NCBI GenBank assembly: GCA_001600695.1
Contig: BCKQ01000017.1
Span: forward strand, 245,088 to 309,087
DNA from: Ascoidea asiatica
Taxonomy: Eukaryota > Ascomycota > Saccharomycetes > Ascoideales > Ascoideaceae
Direction: 5' to 3'
Length of the DNA: 64,000 nt
Shown: piece after piece, positions 51,437 to 63,226 of the stretch
Numbering within the stretch: the stretch's first letter is position 1
Layout: each line of letters starts with the position of its first letter
Position numbers and translations under genes: made by a program
Notes under the pieces: generated by a model
Databases searched by the model: none
Told to the model about the DNA's origin: nothing
The model's input: only the letters and a program-made list of their open reading frames with translations

Positions 51437-52855
51437 TTAACGATTTGGATTAAGAATAAAACCAGAAAAAAATTTTACAGAACGAAATACTTCTTTTCCA
51501 ACCGGAGTAATATATTTTGGGGGCAATAGAAACCCACGAGATCCAGTATCTCTTAGTTTTATCTGGAATGCCCAAAAAGCTCTTTGATGGTACATGTAAT
51601 CCAAACTACTACCACTACCAAGCCCCGGCATTAAATTACTATTACGATCCTTACAAGCCGATAAAACCCTATACTTTTTACCACTTTTCCCTCTGATTGC
51701 CTTTGCTAAGTCATAACCTAATTCTATCAAGTTTTCTTCATCTCTTGGTATTTCGTTGCAAGAATAAGCATATGGATATAATATCTCTTGAGAGTAGGAA
51801 TGTAAATCAATATAGCCATATATCTTAAAGTCTTTTTTAGTTATGTTTAAATAATGATTAAATTCTTTAGCTTCAATAGCTTCGAATGGATTTTCTCCAG
51901 CATAATCTTCATCACAGGGATAATCGTTATCATCAGTTTGAGTCCAATGATAATCAAAAGAGTGATCAATATCTATTCCAAAACATTTAGGAATATATGT
52001 CTCTTGTCTATTTTTACGCCATAATCGGTCATGATTCCATGAATATTCATATCCATCAGGATTCATTATAGGAATAAATAAAAAGTTTAGCTTATTTAAA
52101 TATTTTGTTTCCTTTTTTCTATTACCATATCTTGCTAATAGTTCTGACATCACATAAATTGAAGTAGTTGTTGATATCCATTCCCTTGCATGAATTCCCC
52201 CAGTTATAATAATTGTTTTATTTTTGGGATTTTTATTGGTAAATTGTTTGGCACTTACATAATAAGCTTTAATATCTCTTCCTTCATGAGTGTGACCTAT
52301 AAATTCCATAGTTACTAAATGGGGATATAATTCTGCTAATTTATCTAACCATTGATAAATGATGTTCAAAGGTCTATACTCTGCTAAAAATAATCTTGTA
52401 GAGTTTTCTACTGAGTACGGGTCTAAAAATTTGCTGTTGATTCCAATGGATTCAAATAATTCAACTGTAGAATTTGAGCGATTAGGAAATGTTTCAAATA
52501 TTGTTTGAGGTAGATCGTCAATTATTACTTCATAATCAATTTTAGCTGAATATGGATTCTGAGCTTGAATAAGGTTAAAAAAAGTACCCATTTGCGTTAA
52601 GGATAAGCAAATGTCAACAAAATTTTCATTCATAGACCAGATGCTGAAATTCATTTTTTTTGCAGTTTTTATAACAGATATCTTTGATAATTCATATATG
52701 CCATGAAATTTAAGCCTCACAACAACTTCCTCTTTATATTTCAATAAATCTATTGGCCATTCTTTCTGAGGTAGCTGAGAATAATGCAAATATGCTTGAA
52801 CTTTGAGCGAGAAGAACAATGCATTAAGGAATAGTAAACTTATTGAAAGTTTCAT
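51437..52855 (-). CDS. ECM14: Ecm14, M14-family pseudo-carboxypeptidase
   Basis: 472 aa. A signal peptide (about 1-21, ISLLFLNALFFSLKVQA) and a propeptide to about residue 165 are followed by an M14 metallocarboxypeptidase domain. The zinc ligands are present: HAREW (His and Glu, about 222-226) and the third His in IDLHSYSQ (about 351). Substrate-pocket elements such as MNPDGYEYSWNHDRLWRKNR are kept. The position of the catalytic Glu (E270 in bovine carboxypeptidase) is Lys in IKLRDTGSRGFLLPP, exactly as in known fungal Ecm14 proteins, which are reported to be inactive pseudopeptidases. It is probably a secretory or vacuolar binding protein linked to the cell wall by name and mutant phenotype only. 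Confidence 0.93.
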   Translation of the reverse strand: MKLSISLLFLNALFFSLKVQAYLHYSQLPQKEWPIDLLKYKEEVVVRLKFHGIYELSKISVIKTAKKMNFSIWSMNENFVDICLSLTQMGTFFNLIQAQNPYSAKIDYEVIIDDLPQTIFETFPNRSNSTVELFESIGINSKFLDPYSVENSTRLFLAEYRPLNIIYQWLDKLAELYPHLVTMEFIGHTHEGRDIKAYYVSAKQFTNKNPKNKTIIITGGIHAREWISTTTSIYVMSELLARYGNRKKETKYLNKLNFLFIPIMNPDGYEYSWNHDRLWRKNRQETYIPKCFGIDIDHSFDYHWTQTDDNDYPCDEDYAGENPFEAIEAKEFNHYLNITKKDFKIYGYIDLHSYSQEILYPYAYSCNEIPRDEENLIELGYDLAKAIRGKSGKKYRVLSACKDRNSNLMPGLGSGSSLDYMYHQRAFWAFQIKLRDTGSRGFLLPPKYITPVGKEVFRSVKFFSGFILNPNR

Positions 52856-53717
52856 CTTTTACTGGATTTTATAGTTGATACACTTACTATTAATTTAAAA
52901 AATAGAAAATAGCTGGGGGATCCCACTTGAATTACTCGAAGGCTGAATAAAAGGAATTATGCTCAACATCAATTTTGAATGTTTATTGATTTTTGATCAT
53001 AAGGCAAGAGAACATCTACAGAAGACGCCAAAGACGAAGAAGCCGAGAAAATCGAAGCTAAAAACCGATGTTCCGCCTGGCGGAAATTCAAAAAGTCCAA
53101 TTCGTTGTGATAAAAATCTAAGGATTGCATTATCAGATCCTTAATGACACTTCAAAAAATAGAACAAATAATAGACCTTGAAGCAAATGAAATTTTACAA
53201 AAAAAAAAAAAAAAAATGAAGTCCAAAACAATAGTCGCGTGATATTATATAATCTTGAAACTTTTTTTTATTGAGATTTAGTATCTCGGTCCGTAAAATT
53301 TAGTTTACCCAACGAACCACTAGTGCCGCCTGGGTCCATTTTGGGGCCAAAACCCCATCCTAGATTTGTTTTCCCGCTGGTTTTTTCGAGCATTGATTTT
53401 TATTGAAGGTAGAATCCAGGCAATTTAAGTAGATCAAAAAATAGAAAATTAATTCCATTTTTTATAAAAAGCGAACCTCACCTAAGAGTAGTAGTTAAAA
53501 TGATTACTTTTCTTTAACAATTCAAGTGTAGCTGTAGAAACTGTTTTTGATATTCTATATCTTTTGAAAATTTCTCAAGTGGTTTAAGGGGCAAGTAACG
53601 AAAAATAAAATTAAAAAACTTAATGCCCACTAGGTACATATGGAGATTGTATTCGAAATGTTTAAGTGAACAAAACATAAGTGAGAATTGAAAATTAAAA
53701 AAAGAGGAAAATTTAAA
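52856..53717. promoter_or_regulatory. ECM14 promoter / ATG1 3' flank
   Basis: 860 bp with two GC-richer patches at about 53030-53110 and 53290-53400. An A-run of 16 lies at 53201-53216. No gene supported; the frame 52959-53144 has no features. Confidence 0.4.
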
Positions 53718-55583
53718 TTATTGATAAACATCATTTGAAGCATTTATACTGTCAAACCTACTTCGTAAAATAGTAATTCTATTACCGATGGTAACAATGA
53801 ACTTTTCTACCATTTGTCTATCTCCAAAATCTAGAGTGTTACCAACAGTTATAATATCTTGATCGTCGAAATTAAAAGCAGTCAACTTGTTCGGAGAATT
53901 TAATGGTGAACCATGAGTTGAGAGATATTCAGCTTTCAGGATTGAAGAATTTTTCGTAGTATTCAGATCATTAGAATCATTGAACGATGGATCATCATCC
54001 ACCAAAGCTTCCAACATCCACAAAGCTGTTCTATAATCTATTTCACAAGAAACCAAATCCTCCGCAACCAATTCATTAACGGCTGCACCTCTAGAAATCT
54101 CCAAAGCTCTATCAAAAATCAATCTTTCCGGATATACTTCAGACTTTAATAGTGGTGAATTTGAATTTTTGATAATATCATTAATCTTGATAGTCAAAAA
54201 TTGAGCTTTATCTAAGCACTCATTAAATTCATTTCTACAATTCTGTACAACAGTGTTTAATCTTAGGGAAGCTTGTTTTTGAATGCCTTCACTACTTGTA
54301 TTAGTATACCACCAATCAGCTGTTAATTTCATCGCTTTAGCCAATAAAGATAAACACTTATAATATAATGCATACCCCTCTTCAGCGATGTTCTTTACAG
54401 TCAAGGGAGGTAACACATTATCATCAATTAAATAATCATCAGTATCTGAATCATCATCAATAGCAGAAGAAGGAGGTGCTGGTATTATTTGAGCAAATTT
54501 GGTATCTGCATAAGTTTTTATAGCGTGGGATTTTGCAGCAAGAGGCTCTAGCTGAAGAATTAATTCAATATCATTTTCCGACTTTGTGATAGCATTATTG
54601 TTATTAGAAATATGATTTACATTATTTTGAGATTGCGATGAACCAGATGATAGAGGAGAATAATTTAAAACTATGTTGGCATTGGGAGAATTATTATTTG
54701 AGTTTGGAATTTTTATATTGTTACCAAATAATCTATTTGAAGCTAAGCCCAAAGCTTTTGACAAAGGATTTGAAGGAGATAAGGAAATAGAAATTCGTCT
54801 GTCGAAACTTGGTCTTCTTTGATTGAAAGAACCTCTTTGGGATTTCGAATGATTGTGATGAGTGATGTTTATGTTGGCGTTGTCTAAAACTGGGGATGTA
54901 ACATTGAAATTATGGTTATTATCAGCAATATTATTATTATTCATATCATAATCAATGTCAGATTTATTCCTATTTTGATTAACTGAGCTCAAATTAAATT
55001 GATAGTTTTGATACGGTTTGAACTTTTTAGCTAAAATGTTATTATTGTTAAATTGACTTGCAACCCCTCCACCGCCGAAGTTTTCTAATTCATCAGCCAA
55101 AGCATTGACTTCGACACTTTTCTTTTCAACAACAACATAATCTTTTTCAATGATTTGAGAGACTACAGAGTCTTTGACCTTGTTAGAGATTGATTTAGAG
55201 TGAAATTTGGGATTCAGGGACAGAACTTTTATTTTTTCATTTGAGCCATCGGCTTTTTGGGAAATTACACCTAAAGGCACCGAAACCAAAGTATTTACTT
55301 TTGAATCTTTTTGAATGAAAGTATTATTCATAGAATTATCAGCCAACAAACTTCTTTTGATTTTAGTATTTAGGTTATTTAAGTTATTAGATTTAGGGAC
55401 CTTATCATTAACAGAATTTTTATCGATAGGTAGATTTGGAGGCAATGACTCATTCTTACCATTTACATTACGATTTTTATTTTTGTTCTTGTCATTATAA
55501 TTATCATTATTATCTTTATCATTATCATTATTATCATGATTATCTTTATCTTTATCATTATCATTATCATTATTATTATCATT

Positions 55584-55614
<31 letters not shown>

Positions 55615-56789
55615 TTACTATTAAAATAAGTTTTATTGTAAGTTTCATTATTAGTGGTGTTATTATTATTAGGAATTCTTGAATCATTTATATATTCAGA
55701 AATATACAAACTTTGATCGATTTTATTTGGATCCATAAAATTTTGATTTAGATTAGAATTTGAATCTGAGCTGAAATCTTGATTATATTTTGATAAATTA
55801 TAGTTAACTAAATCATTTTGAAAAAATTCAGTATAAGAAATTCTTTCATTTGGATTTAATTTCAATAGGTTCAAAATTAAATTCTTTAAATTTAAGTTGA
55901 TTTTGAAATTTGAGTTCTCATAAAAATTAATATTATTTTTTTGTAATTTAATTTTCTTCAACAATTCTATATGATTATTTGCTTTGAAAGGAGGTTTACC
56001 AAAAGTCATTTCATATAATACAGTCCCAACAGACCATAAATCAGCTTTTGCATTATACTTTTCATAATTTAAGATTTCTGGAGCCATATATAATGGAGAG
56101 CCACATAATGTTTCGGCCAATGAAGTATTTGGTAAGATTCTTGCAAAACCAAAATCTGCAATTTTTAAAATTGGTAAATCATAAACACCTTTTAAGTTTA
56201 ATTCATTNAATTNCTGCAAATTATTAATNGGATAAGATAGTAGTAAATTTNGAGGCTTAATATCTCTATGAACTAAATTNTTACTTCTTAAAAATTTNAN
56301 AGAAGAAGCTAATTGAATTAAAAAATTTATTATAATAANANAATTNAAACCAGAAGTAGTTGAATTATTCGANATCGGTAAAGGAGAAGGNTATTTCTTA
56401 AAGATTTTATTTAAAATTGAATTTGAGTTGATTAAGAGATTTTTTTTTTTTATAAAGAATGATAAATCACCTAAAGAGCAATATTCCATTATTAAATGAA
56501 AATATTTAGAAGATTGTTTACAATCTAATAAAGAGACTATATGTTGATGTTTTAATTGCTTTAAAATTTTGATTTCAATTTCCAAATTTTCTAGTAATTT
56601 TTTATTTTTTAATTTTGATCTTGGCACAGATTTTATGGCAACATACTTTTTTGAGTTGATAAGTTGACCTTTATAAACATATGCAAAAGAACCTTTACCA
56701 ATTTGGGAGTGTATAATTACTCCAGGTATATCATCATTCAATAAGTGATTACCATTTTGATTCATATTTTGATTCATATTTTGATTCAT
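53718..56789 (-). CDS. ATG1: Autophagy-initiating Ser/Thr kinase Atg1
   Basis: 1023 codons. Atg1 with Atg13 and Atg17 starts autophagosome formation on starvation. Kinase domain at about residues 20-325: glycine loop [23 protein letters not shown] (with the Atg1-type PRSKL), [33 protein letters not shown] and [20 protein letters not shown] very Asn/Asp/Lys-rich linker (about 390-450, encoded by ATT/ATC triplets) precedes the C-terminal tandem MIT-like (EAT) domain at about 790-1015 ([22 protein letters not shown]), which binds Atg13. Twelve ambiguous bases between 56208 and 56391 leave several kinase residues undefined, including one in the catalytic loop after HRDIKP. Three tandem MNQN codon blocks at the start give alternative ATGs at 56789, 56777 and 56765. 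Confidence 0.93.
56754..56789 (-). repeat. 3 x 12-bp tandem repeat at ATG1 start codon
   Basis: Three consecutive ATGAATCAAAAT units (last one with one change) encode MNQN each, so every unit carries its own in-frame ATG. Confidence 0.9.
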
Positions 56790-58063
56790 ATTTTGTTGAA
56801 AGTTATGAGATTAATAAGTGTATTTTATATGCTTGTTGATATATCAATAAATGTTTTTGATATGAGTTTGAATATTATTTGGATTATTAGCTTGATTATC
56901 GTTGAAATGACTTATAAAATATTTATCATGATTATTATTGAGGAAAGTTTTTGGTATTTCGTTAATCTTTTTGAGTAATTGATATTAAGGGAGTTAATCT
57001 TTAGTTCATTGTTATATATATCACTATTAAATAATTATTAAGAGCAATATTTGAGTTAATAAGTAAAATAAATAAAACGGCTAATAGTCAATAAACAGAA
57101 GCTGAAGAAGCAGAATTATTTACAATTAAAAAATTTAGAAATTGGAAATTTCTAATTATTGAAGAATAAACTTGAAAATGTTTGAATGCTGATTTAACTG
57201 CTTTGTTAAAAACGTTGATAAGAGAATAAGAGGAAACTAATAAATCATTAGATTAGATTCCGGTGATTATTAAGAGGTCTTGAACGAATCACTCAGTATT
57301 AGGGTTGGATTTTCCCCCGGTACTGCTCGATTAGAGGGGCGTGTTTTGTCAATCAATACACGGAAATCCAGTAGGCCGGATACAGCAAGTGCAGTAAAGT
57401 TTGGGCAACTTCATACAGTACAGTACAGCAGTAGAAAGGAAGTCACAAGACCAAGAATACGGATATTAACAACAAAAAATCAAAACTCTTTGACAGACCA
57501 TTTTTATGGAACCTATTAAGAAATCTTCAACTTATTCAATGCAAAATAATCAGACGAAAATAGTGATAAATGCCAGCCCTATTCACAGTTAAATCTTAAC
57601 GTAACTTAATATGATTTTAGGATTTGATAACTCTTCTTTAATATTTTTATCTACTCTTTTCATATCTTTAATCCTTTGTTTATCATTAACCATCTTAACC
57701 ACTTTGCTTAATACATTATATAGCATATAAGGATAAAGATATGTATCAATATAAAAATAAAATTCAATTTACAAAAAATACCACTAAAGTACCATATTAT
57801 TTATATTTATTCTCCTTTAATGTAATTCTTTTTTCACCAGATGCATTAAATAAAACTTCATTTCTATCGATTATATCAAATGACTAATACATTTATTCAT
57901 ATTTCTATTACTTTAATATGAAATAAATCAAGTCAATTATTTTATTGCCTCAAAAGATTAATCTATCTAAGAGTGTTAAAATTAAACCAAAAAACCAGTC
58001 TCCAATATGAAATATAAATTGAAAACAAAAGAGAAAATTATAAAATGATTTTTTTAAAAAAAA
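56790..58063. promoter_or_regulatory. Intergenic region between ATG1 and the SEF1-like pseudogene
   Basis: 1.27 kb. A GC-rich island at about 57270-57450 lies about 480 bp upstream of the ATG1 start. It contains TACAGTACAGTACAG direct repeats at about 57414-57428. The rest is AT-rich. Whether promoter parts of the pseudogene survive cannot be told. Confidence 0.45.
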
Positions 58064-59163
58064 AATGCTAAAATTTCTATAAATCCTTCAAATAATTTAT
58101 CTTTTAATTCAAATAGCAATACTAATATTAATACAAATGGCTCAAATATTTTATTCAATAGACAAATAATTAAACCAAAACAGGCCAATCATCTTACTGG
58201 TTATCATCTTACTGGTTATCTTCTTATAGTTTCTTGTACTCATTGTCGTAAGCATAAAATTAAATGTAATACTTCTGATAATTATCCATATCCTTGTTCA
58301 AGATGTGAAAAAGTGAGTTTACATTGTGAAGTTGACCCTCAATTTAGACCAAGAAAAGGTTCTCAAACTCAAATTTTAAAAAATGATGTTGATGAATTAA
58401 AAGCTAAAATTGATTTTTTACAAAGAAATGAATCTTTAATTTCAAAAGTTTTATCAAATGCTAAAAATTCTTCTTCTAATACTACAATAAAAAATAATTC
58501 TTTTAGAACTTCAATTCAATCAAACTTTTCAATAAATGAAGAAAACCAAATTAAAAAATTATGTGTTTTTTGAATAACAAAACCATTTCCATTACCTTGT
58601 TTTTCAAATATAAATTCATTTTCTGGTATAAATTCAGATTCTCTTTTTCCAATTAAACAAGCTCCTCGAATACAGGTTCAACCATTACTTATTCATGGTC
58701 AATAATTTATAACTAAAACTTTTCTAAAAATTAATTCAAATTTTCTAATTAAAGATCATATATCAAACTTATCTAGTATTTTAAATAATAATGATAATTC
58801 AAATAACCTTAATATATCTAATATTATGTTTAATAATATATCTACTGATAAAACTACAAATAGTTTCTCAAATTTAATATGTAACGACAGTAATGTCAAC
58901 GACAGTACTAATTTCAACAATTATATATTATCTGCTACTATTATTTTCTTGAATTGCTTAATGATTTCTCTAGATCAAATTTTAGTCAGAATACAAATAA
59001 TCTACCTCCAAACTTCAACAAGTTGTAATTGCAAGTAACATCTCCCCATATTCTTCTTTAGGTAGAATACTCAATCATACTTTTAATTTCTGTAACTCTA
59101 ATTTGAAAGATTATAAAACAAACAAAAAATTTAACATATAAAACCCAAATAATAATAATAATT

Positions 59164-59204
<41 letters not shown>

Positions 59205-60546
59205 AATGAGATTAATAGAAAAATAATTAAGCAGGAAACCCCACCTTTAATAATTACAGCCTCTCCAACTGAATTTTATTTGTGTGATGTTAGAATACCA
59301 CTTGAAAAAGCAAATGAATTACATAAAAGATTTGTTAATTCTTAGTTACCATTTTTCTCAATTTGGCATACAAATAATGCAATGAATTATATATTCAATC
59401 TCAGTTATTTTTTTGGACTGTTTGTTTAATTGCTTGTTTAATAGATTCTGATCCTTCTTTATATAATCAATTATCCTATTTAATCAAACAATTAGCTATA
59501 GAAACTTGTTGGATTAGCACTCCAAGAGCAACTCATATTGGTCAAGCTTTATTGATTTTAGGTTGTTGGCCTTTACCAAATTAAAAAGTTCTCAATAATT
59601 GTTCTTATAGATTTGTAGGTTTAGCCAAAAATTTAGGTTTTCAATTAAGTTTACCCAGAGGTAAATTTATTTCAGAATTTTCAAGTACTCAAGTTGCTTT
59701 ACCAAATGCTGTTGCATGGAGAATTATGACTTGGCTTGGTGTGTTTTTTGAAGAACAATTTTAGGCTTCGGTTTTAGGTTTACCTGCCCCATTTCAAACT
59801 GATTTTTTAGCTGAAAATGTGAGATTAGATCATTCGTTACTAAAAATATTTAGAACACTTATTTGCTTACCTATATTTTAACTAAGATTGCAAAAAAATT
59901 TAATGGGATCTTCTGCAACAAGTTTAGATGGTTCATCGGAAGCTAATAAAAGAATTGGTGCTCTAAATTTTTTAGAAAGGGAATTAGATAGATTGGCACT
60001 TAAGTTACAGATTCACCCAATAATTGAATTATATTACTTATATATTAAATTAAATCTTTGGTGTTATCCATTTTACCTACTACTTCACCAAGATCAAACC
60101 AAATACGTCACAATGGCTTATCTTGCAGTACACGAATCATAACAATGCTCTCAAAATTGGTTGAAAATAAGCAATTATCTTAAGATCTTGTTTATGTTAG
60201 GCATGTTGTCACGTATTATGCTTCAATGCTTTTCGAATTACATTTTACTCCCTTGTTACTAGATAAATGTATTGATTCAGCAAGACGATCTTTAATAACC
60301 GTTCATAAATTATTTCGAACCAGCTTAGTATCTTGGAAAAACGTTGAGATTGATATATCCAGAACAGCTAACGTTTTAGAAAATTTGAATTTTGTAATAA
60401 TTATACTATCAGATTTTCTGGAAGATCAAGGTATGATTGTTAAAATGAGATTGCATTTGACCAATTCTTTATTATATGATTTAATATGGTATGTGTATGA
60501 GGTTAGAGGAAGAATTAAAGAAACAAGAGGGAAAACGATAACCTAA
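58064..60546 (+). pseudogene. Decayed SEF1-like Zn2Cys6 transcription factor
   Basis: About 2.5 kb of coding-like sequence with no usable ORF. The Zn2Cys6 cluster is intact in frame: SCTHCRKHKIKCNTSDNYPY then PCSRCEKVSLHCEVD, followed by the linker and coiled coil RPRKGSQTQILKNDVDELKA, all typical of Sef1-type regulators. Later blocks match the fungal-specific middle domain: IKQLAIETCWISTPRATHIG, LILGCWPLPN, NCSYRFVGLAKNLGFQLSLP, LGVFFEEQF and ASVLGLPAPFQTDFLAENV, and a C-terminal PLLLDKCIDSARRSLITVHK. No ATG opens the first frame (a TAA lies at 58055). Stops occur at 58571, 58703, 59343, 59582, 59762, 59879 and 60140. Frame changes occur near 58950-59200, 59400 and 60190. An AAT run at 59166-59202 lies in the gap. 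In C. albicans Sef1 controls iron uptake genes. Confidence 0.85.
59166..59202. repeat. (AAT)n triplet run in pseudogene
   Basis: About twelve AAT/ATA triplets encoding poly-Asn in the former reading frame of the SEF1-like gene, close to one of its frame changes. Confidence 0.9.
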
Positions 60547-60751
60547 ATACTGATAAAAAAAAAGGTAGATCCTTTTTTCTTGGTGTAACTAATTCTGTGT
60601 ATATTCTATAATATATATCAACATTATTTGAATATTTTATCTGACGTGGTTTTTAATCTTATACTGTACATGCTATAAATAATATTGAATCCAGCATTTA
60701 CTTAATCAATATTTATTTTATCAACATTTATTTAATCCGCGTTTATTTGAT

Positions 60752-63226
60752 CTAAGATCTTTTAGCGGGCTCTACTAATCGAAACCCTGGAATTTCTTCA
60801 TTGTCACTGGCATCTTCATAGTCTTCATTGAAAATCTCGTTACTACTTAATTTAGATACAGGAGATTTTGCTATTATTGCTAATGGAATTACGGAATTAA
60901 TGGATAATGCTGGATCCAATGTTGGAAATTGATCATTTTTTATGCTTTTATCTTCACTAGAATTTTGAATTTCATCCCATTTATTAACACTTGTTCTGTT
61001 ACTTGAAATCACAGAAGTATTCATACTTTTAATTGTGGAATTGTCTGCATTTCTACTTGTTGAAATTTGGTTGTTGATCTCAGCATCTAAAAAGCTTGCA
61101 TTTTTTTGACTTGAAATATCTTGATCCGATTGGGATATCGATTGGGATATCGATTGATTCAAATCAATATTTGGAATGAAATGTGTAGAATCAAGTTCAG
61201 ATTCTTCTTTGATAGAATTCGCTACATTGTAAGTAGAAGAATTTGTAAATATCTCTCTATTATTGCTTAATGGAGTACCCGAAATTGGAGTTTTGAGGTT
61301 ACTATTACCATTTGTATTTGTGCTTGAAGACATTATACTATTTGCACTATTTGAGGTTATAGTTGAATTTAAAGAAATTAGAGGATCTAATTGTTCCTTG
61401 CTAAAAACTTTATTATCAATATAATTGCCTTCAACTTCCCAAATTCCCACTCTATTCCAAAACATTTTGCATCTGATTCTACAGCATTCAATCCAAGCTT
61501 TTCTAAGATTCAAATCATTAGATGACAAATTTTTTCCATAAATTTCATTTTTAAGAGACCTTAAAAATGCAAAAAATTCGCAGACAGATCTAACTCTTAA
61601 AAGACAATAATGACAAAGAGGAAATTGATTTGTGATTACATCTTTTGAAGTATTGTTATTATTATTGTTATTACTAATGTTAAACCCAAAGTTTGTAGTA
61701 TTACTGCTGAGAATACTTTCATTATCGAGATCTTTAGATTTATTATAATTTTGGTCACTCCTATTGTTGCTGTTGAAATTTTTACTTTTATTTTTATCTT
61801 TTTCTTTGTCTTTATTAGAGTTATAACTTAAAATCTGATCTAATTTTGAGGTTGGTTTTTTATTTGATTTTTGTTGAGAATGAATTTTTAACATATGTAA
61901 TCTTGTATGTTCTAAAGAATCAGACCTATTTTCTCCACATAAAGAACAAGGATCCGGAGTTGCAACTGGAGGACTATCAGAAGGAAAATGATATAAATTA
62001 GATAATCTATTTGAATTATTTTTTGATAATGAAACTGGAGAAACATTTGAAAATTTCCACGATTCATTTACCCCAGATATTGGTTCTATTATAACTTTAC
62101 CATTTATTAATGCGTTCAATAAAGGCTTTTTCTGTAACCAAGAAACCCCAGGAGCTGTATCTAATTTCAAAGAAGGATCAATATCATCAGCATATAACTT
62201 TTTATAAAATTTAGTTGTTTTGAATAATGAAGAATAAGAAGAATACATGTTCAACTTTTTAACGCTATTACTGATATTATTATCTTGAGTATTAACAGTT
62301 GAAGAATTTGAAAGAGTTGAGGAATGAGAAGATTGAGAAGAATGAGTTGAGGATATTAAAGAAGTTTCTAAAATTAATATGAAATTAGTAAAATGATCAA
62401 AAATTTCAAGATCATATCTTATTGATTGAACAGTTGGTGAATATATCAAATTGAGTACAGAATTATTATAAGATTCATTATTTGAATTATTTTGCAATAA
62501 AGATTGAACTTTCAGAATTGATCTAGAATTTAGATTTGAGTTTGAGTTTGAATTTGAGTTTGAATTTGAATTTGAATTTGAATTTAAATTTGAGTTCAAA
62601 GAATTTTGAGATATAAGAGATACCTCAGACTGAGATTGAGATTGAGATTCAATTTGGTTTGAAATTTGAACTGAATGATGTGGAGAAGGAGAAGCTAGAG
62701 AAGCATTATTATAAATATTTGAAGTATTTAACTGATTTTTATCATCGATTGATTGTAAAAGATTTTTTAGATTTTGTAATTGATCTTTATAAAGATTTAA
62801 TAAATTATCTTTTTCATCAATTTCATTTCTCAAAGAGATATTTTTTTTTCTATATTTTTCAGTTTCTTTTCTTGCATCACTTACCATTTTATTTGCTTCT
62901 TGAAATAAAGAAGAAGATAATTCATCAACTTCTTTGCTTAAAGTTTTAATTTCTTTATTTGCATCATTTTTTAAACCTAAATTTAAATTATTTTCAATTT
63001 TCAAATTATTAAAATCATTTAATAAAGTTTTATGATCATTTTTTAGTATTAGATAATTAGAATTAATTAGCTCTAAATTTAAATTTTTCTTTCTCTCAAT
63101 TTCTAATCTTTTATTTGTTTGAAATAATTGATCTTGTAATTTAGATTGATTACCTATTGCTTCAATTAATTGAGCTGAAAGATCTCCAACTTTTTGAGAT
63201 ATTCTCTTTTCTTCGTCTGTATTCAT
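60752..63226 (-). CDS. SEC2: Sec4 guanine nucleotide exchange factor Sec2
   Basis: 824 aa. Sec2 activates the Rab GTPase Sec4 on post-Golgi secretory vesicles. Residues 1-165 form a continuous coiled coil with the GEF signature KEVDELSSSLFQEANKMVSDARKE (about 93-118). A Ser/Asn-rich linker (about 170-240, with a repeated SNSNSN tract) is followed by the conserved central region: DPSLKLDTAPGVSWLQKKPLLNAL, then a CSLCGENR...H...H module (about 425-450) and CHYCLLRVRSVCEFFAFLRSLKNEIYG with WIECCRIRCKMFWNRVGIWEVEG. The C-terminus is Ser/Asn-rich with a final acidic patch. The gene is convergent with the SEF1-like pseudogene (205 bp). Confidence 0.93.
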   Translation of the reverse strand: MNTDEEKRISQKVGDLSAQLIEAIGNQSKLQDQLFQTNKRLEIERKKNLNLELINSNYLILKNDHKTLLNDFNNLKIENNLNLGLKNDANKEIKTLSKEVDELSSSLFQEANKMVSDARKETEKYRKKNISLRNEIDEKDNLLNLYKDQLQNLKNLLQSIDDKNQLNTSNIYNNASLASPSPHHSVQISNQIESQSQSQSEVSLISQNSLNSNLNSNSNSNSNSNSNSNSNLNSRSILKVQSLLQNNSNNESYNNSVLNLIYSPTVQSIRYDLEIFDHFTNFILILETSLISSTHSSQSSHSSTLSNSSTVNTQDNNISNSVKKLNMYSSYSSLFKTTKFYKKLYADDIDPSLKLDTAPGVSWLQKKPLLNALINGKVIIEPISGVNESWKFSNVSPVSLSKNNSNRLSNLYHFPSDSPPVATPDPCSLCGENRSDSLEHTRLHMLKIHSQQKSNKKPTSKLDQILSYNSNKDKEKDKNKSKNFNSNNRSDQNYNKSKDLDNESILSSNTTNFGFNISNNNNNNNTSKDVITNQFPLCHYCLLRVRSVCEFFAFLRSLKNEIYGKNLSSNDLNLRKAWIECCRIRCKMFWNRVGIWEVEGNYIDNKVFSKEQLDPLISLNSTITSNSANSIMSSSTNTNGNSNLKTPISGTPLSNNREIFTNSSTYNVANSIKEESELDSTHFIPNIDLNQSISQSISQSDQDISSQKNASFLDAEINNQISTSRNADNSTIKSMNTSVISSNRTSVNKWDEIQNSSEDKSIKNDQFPTLDPALSINSVIPLAIIAKSPVSKLSSNEIFNEDYEDASDNEEIPGFRLVEPAKRS

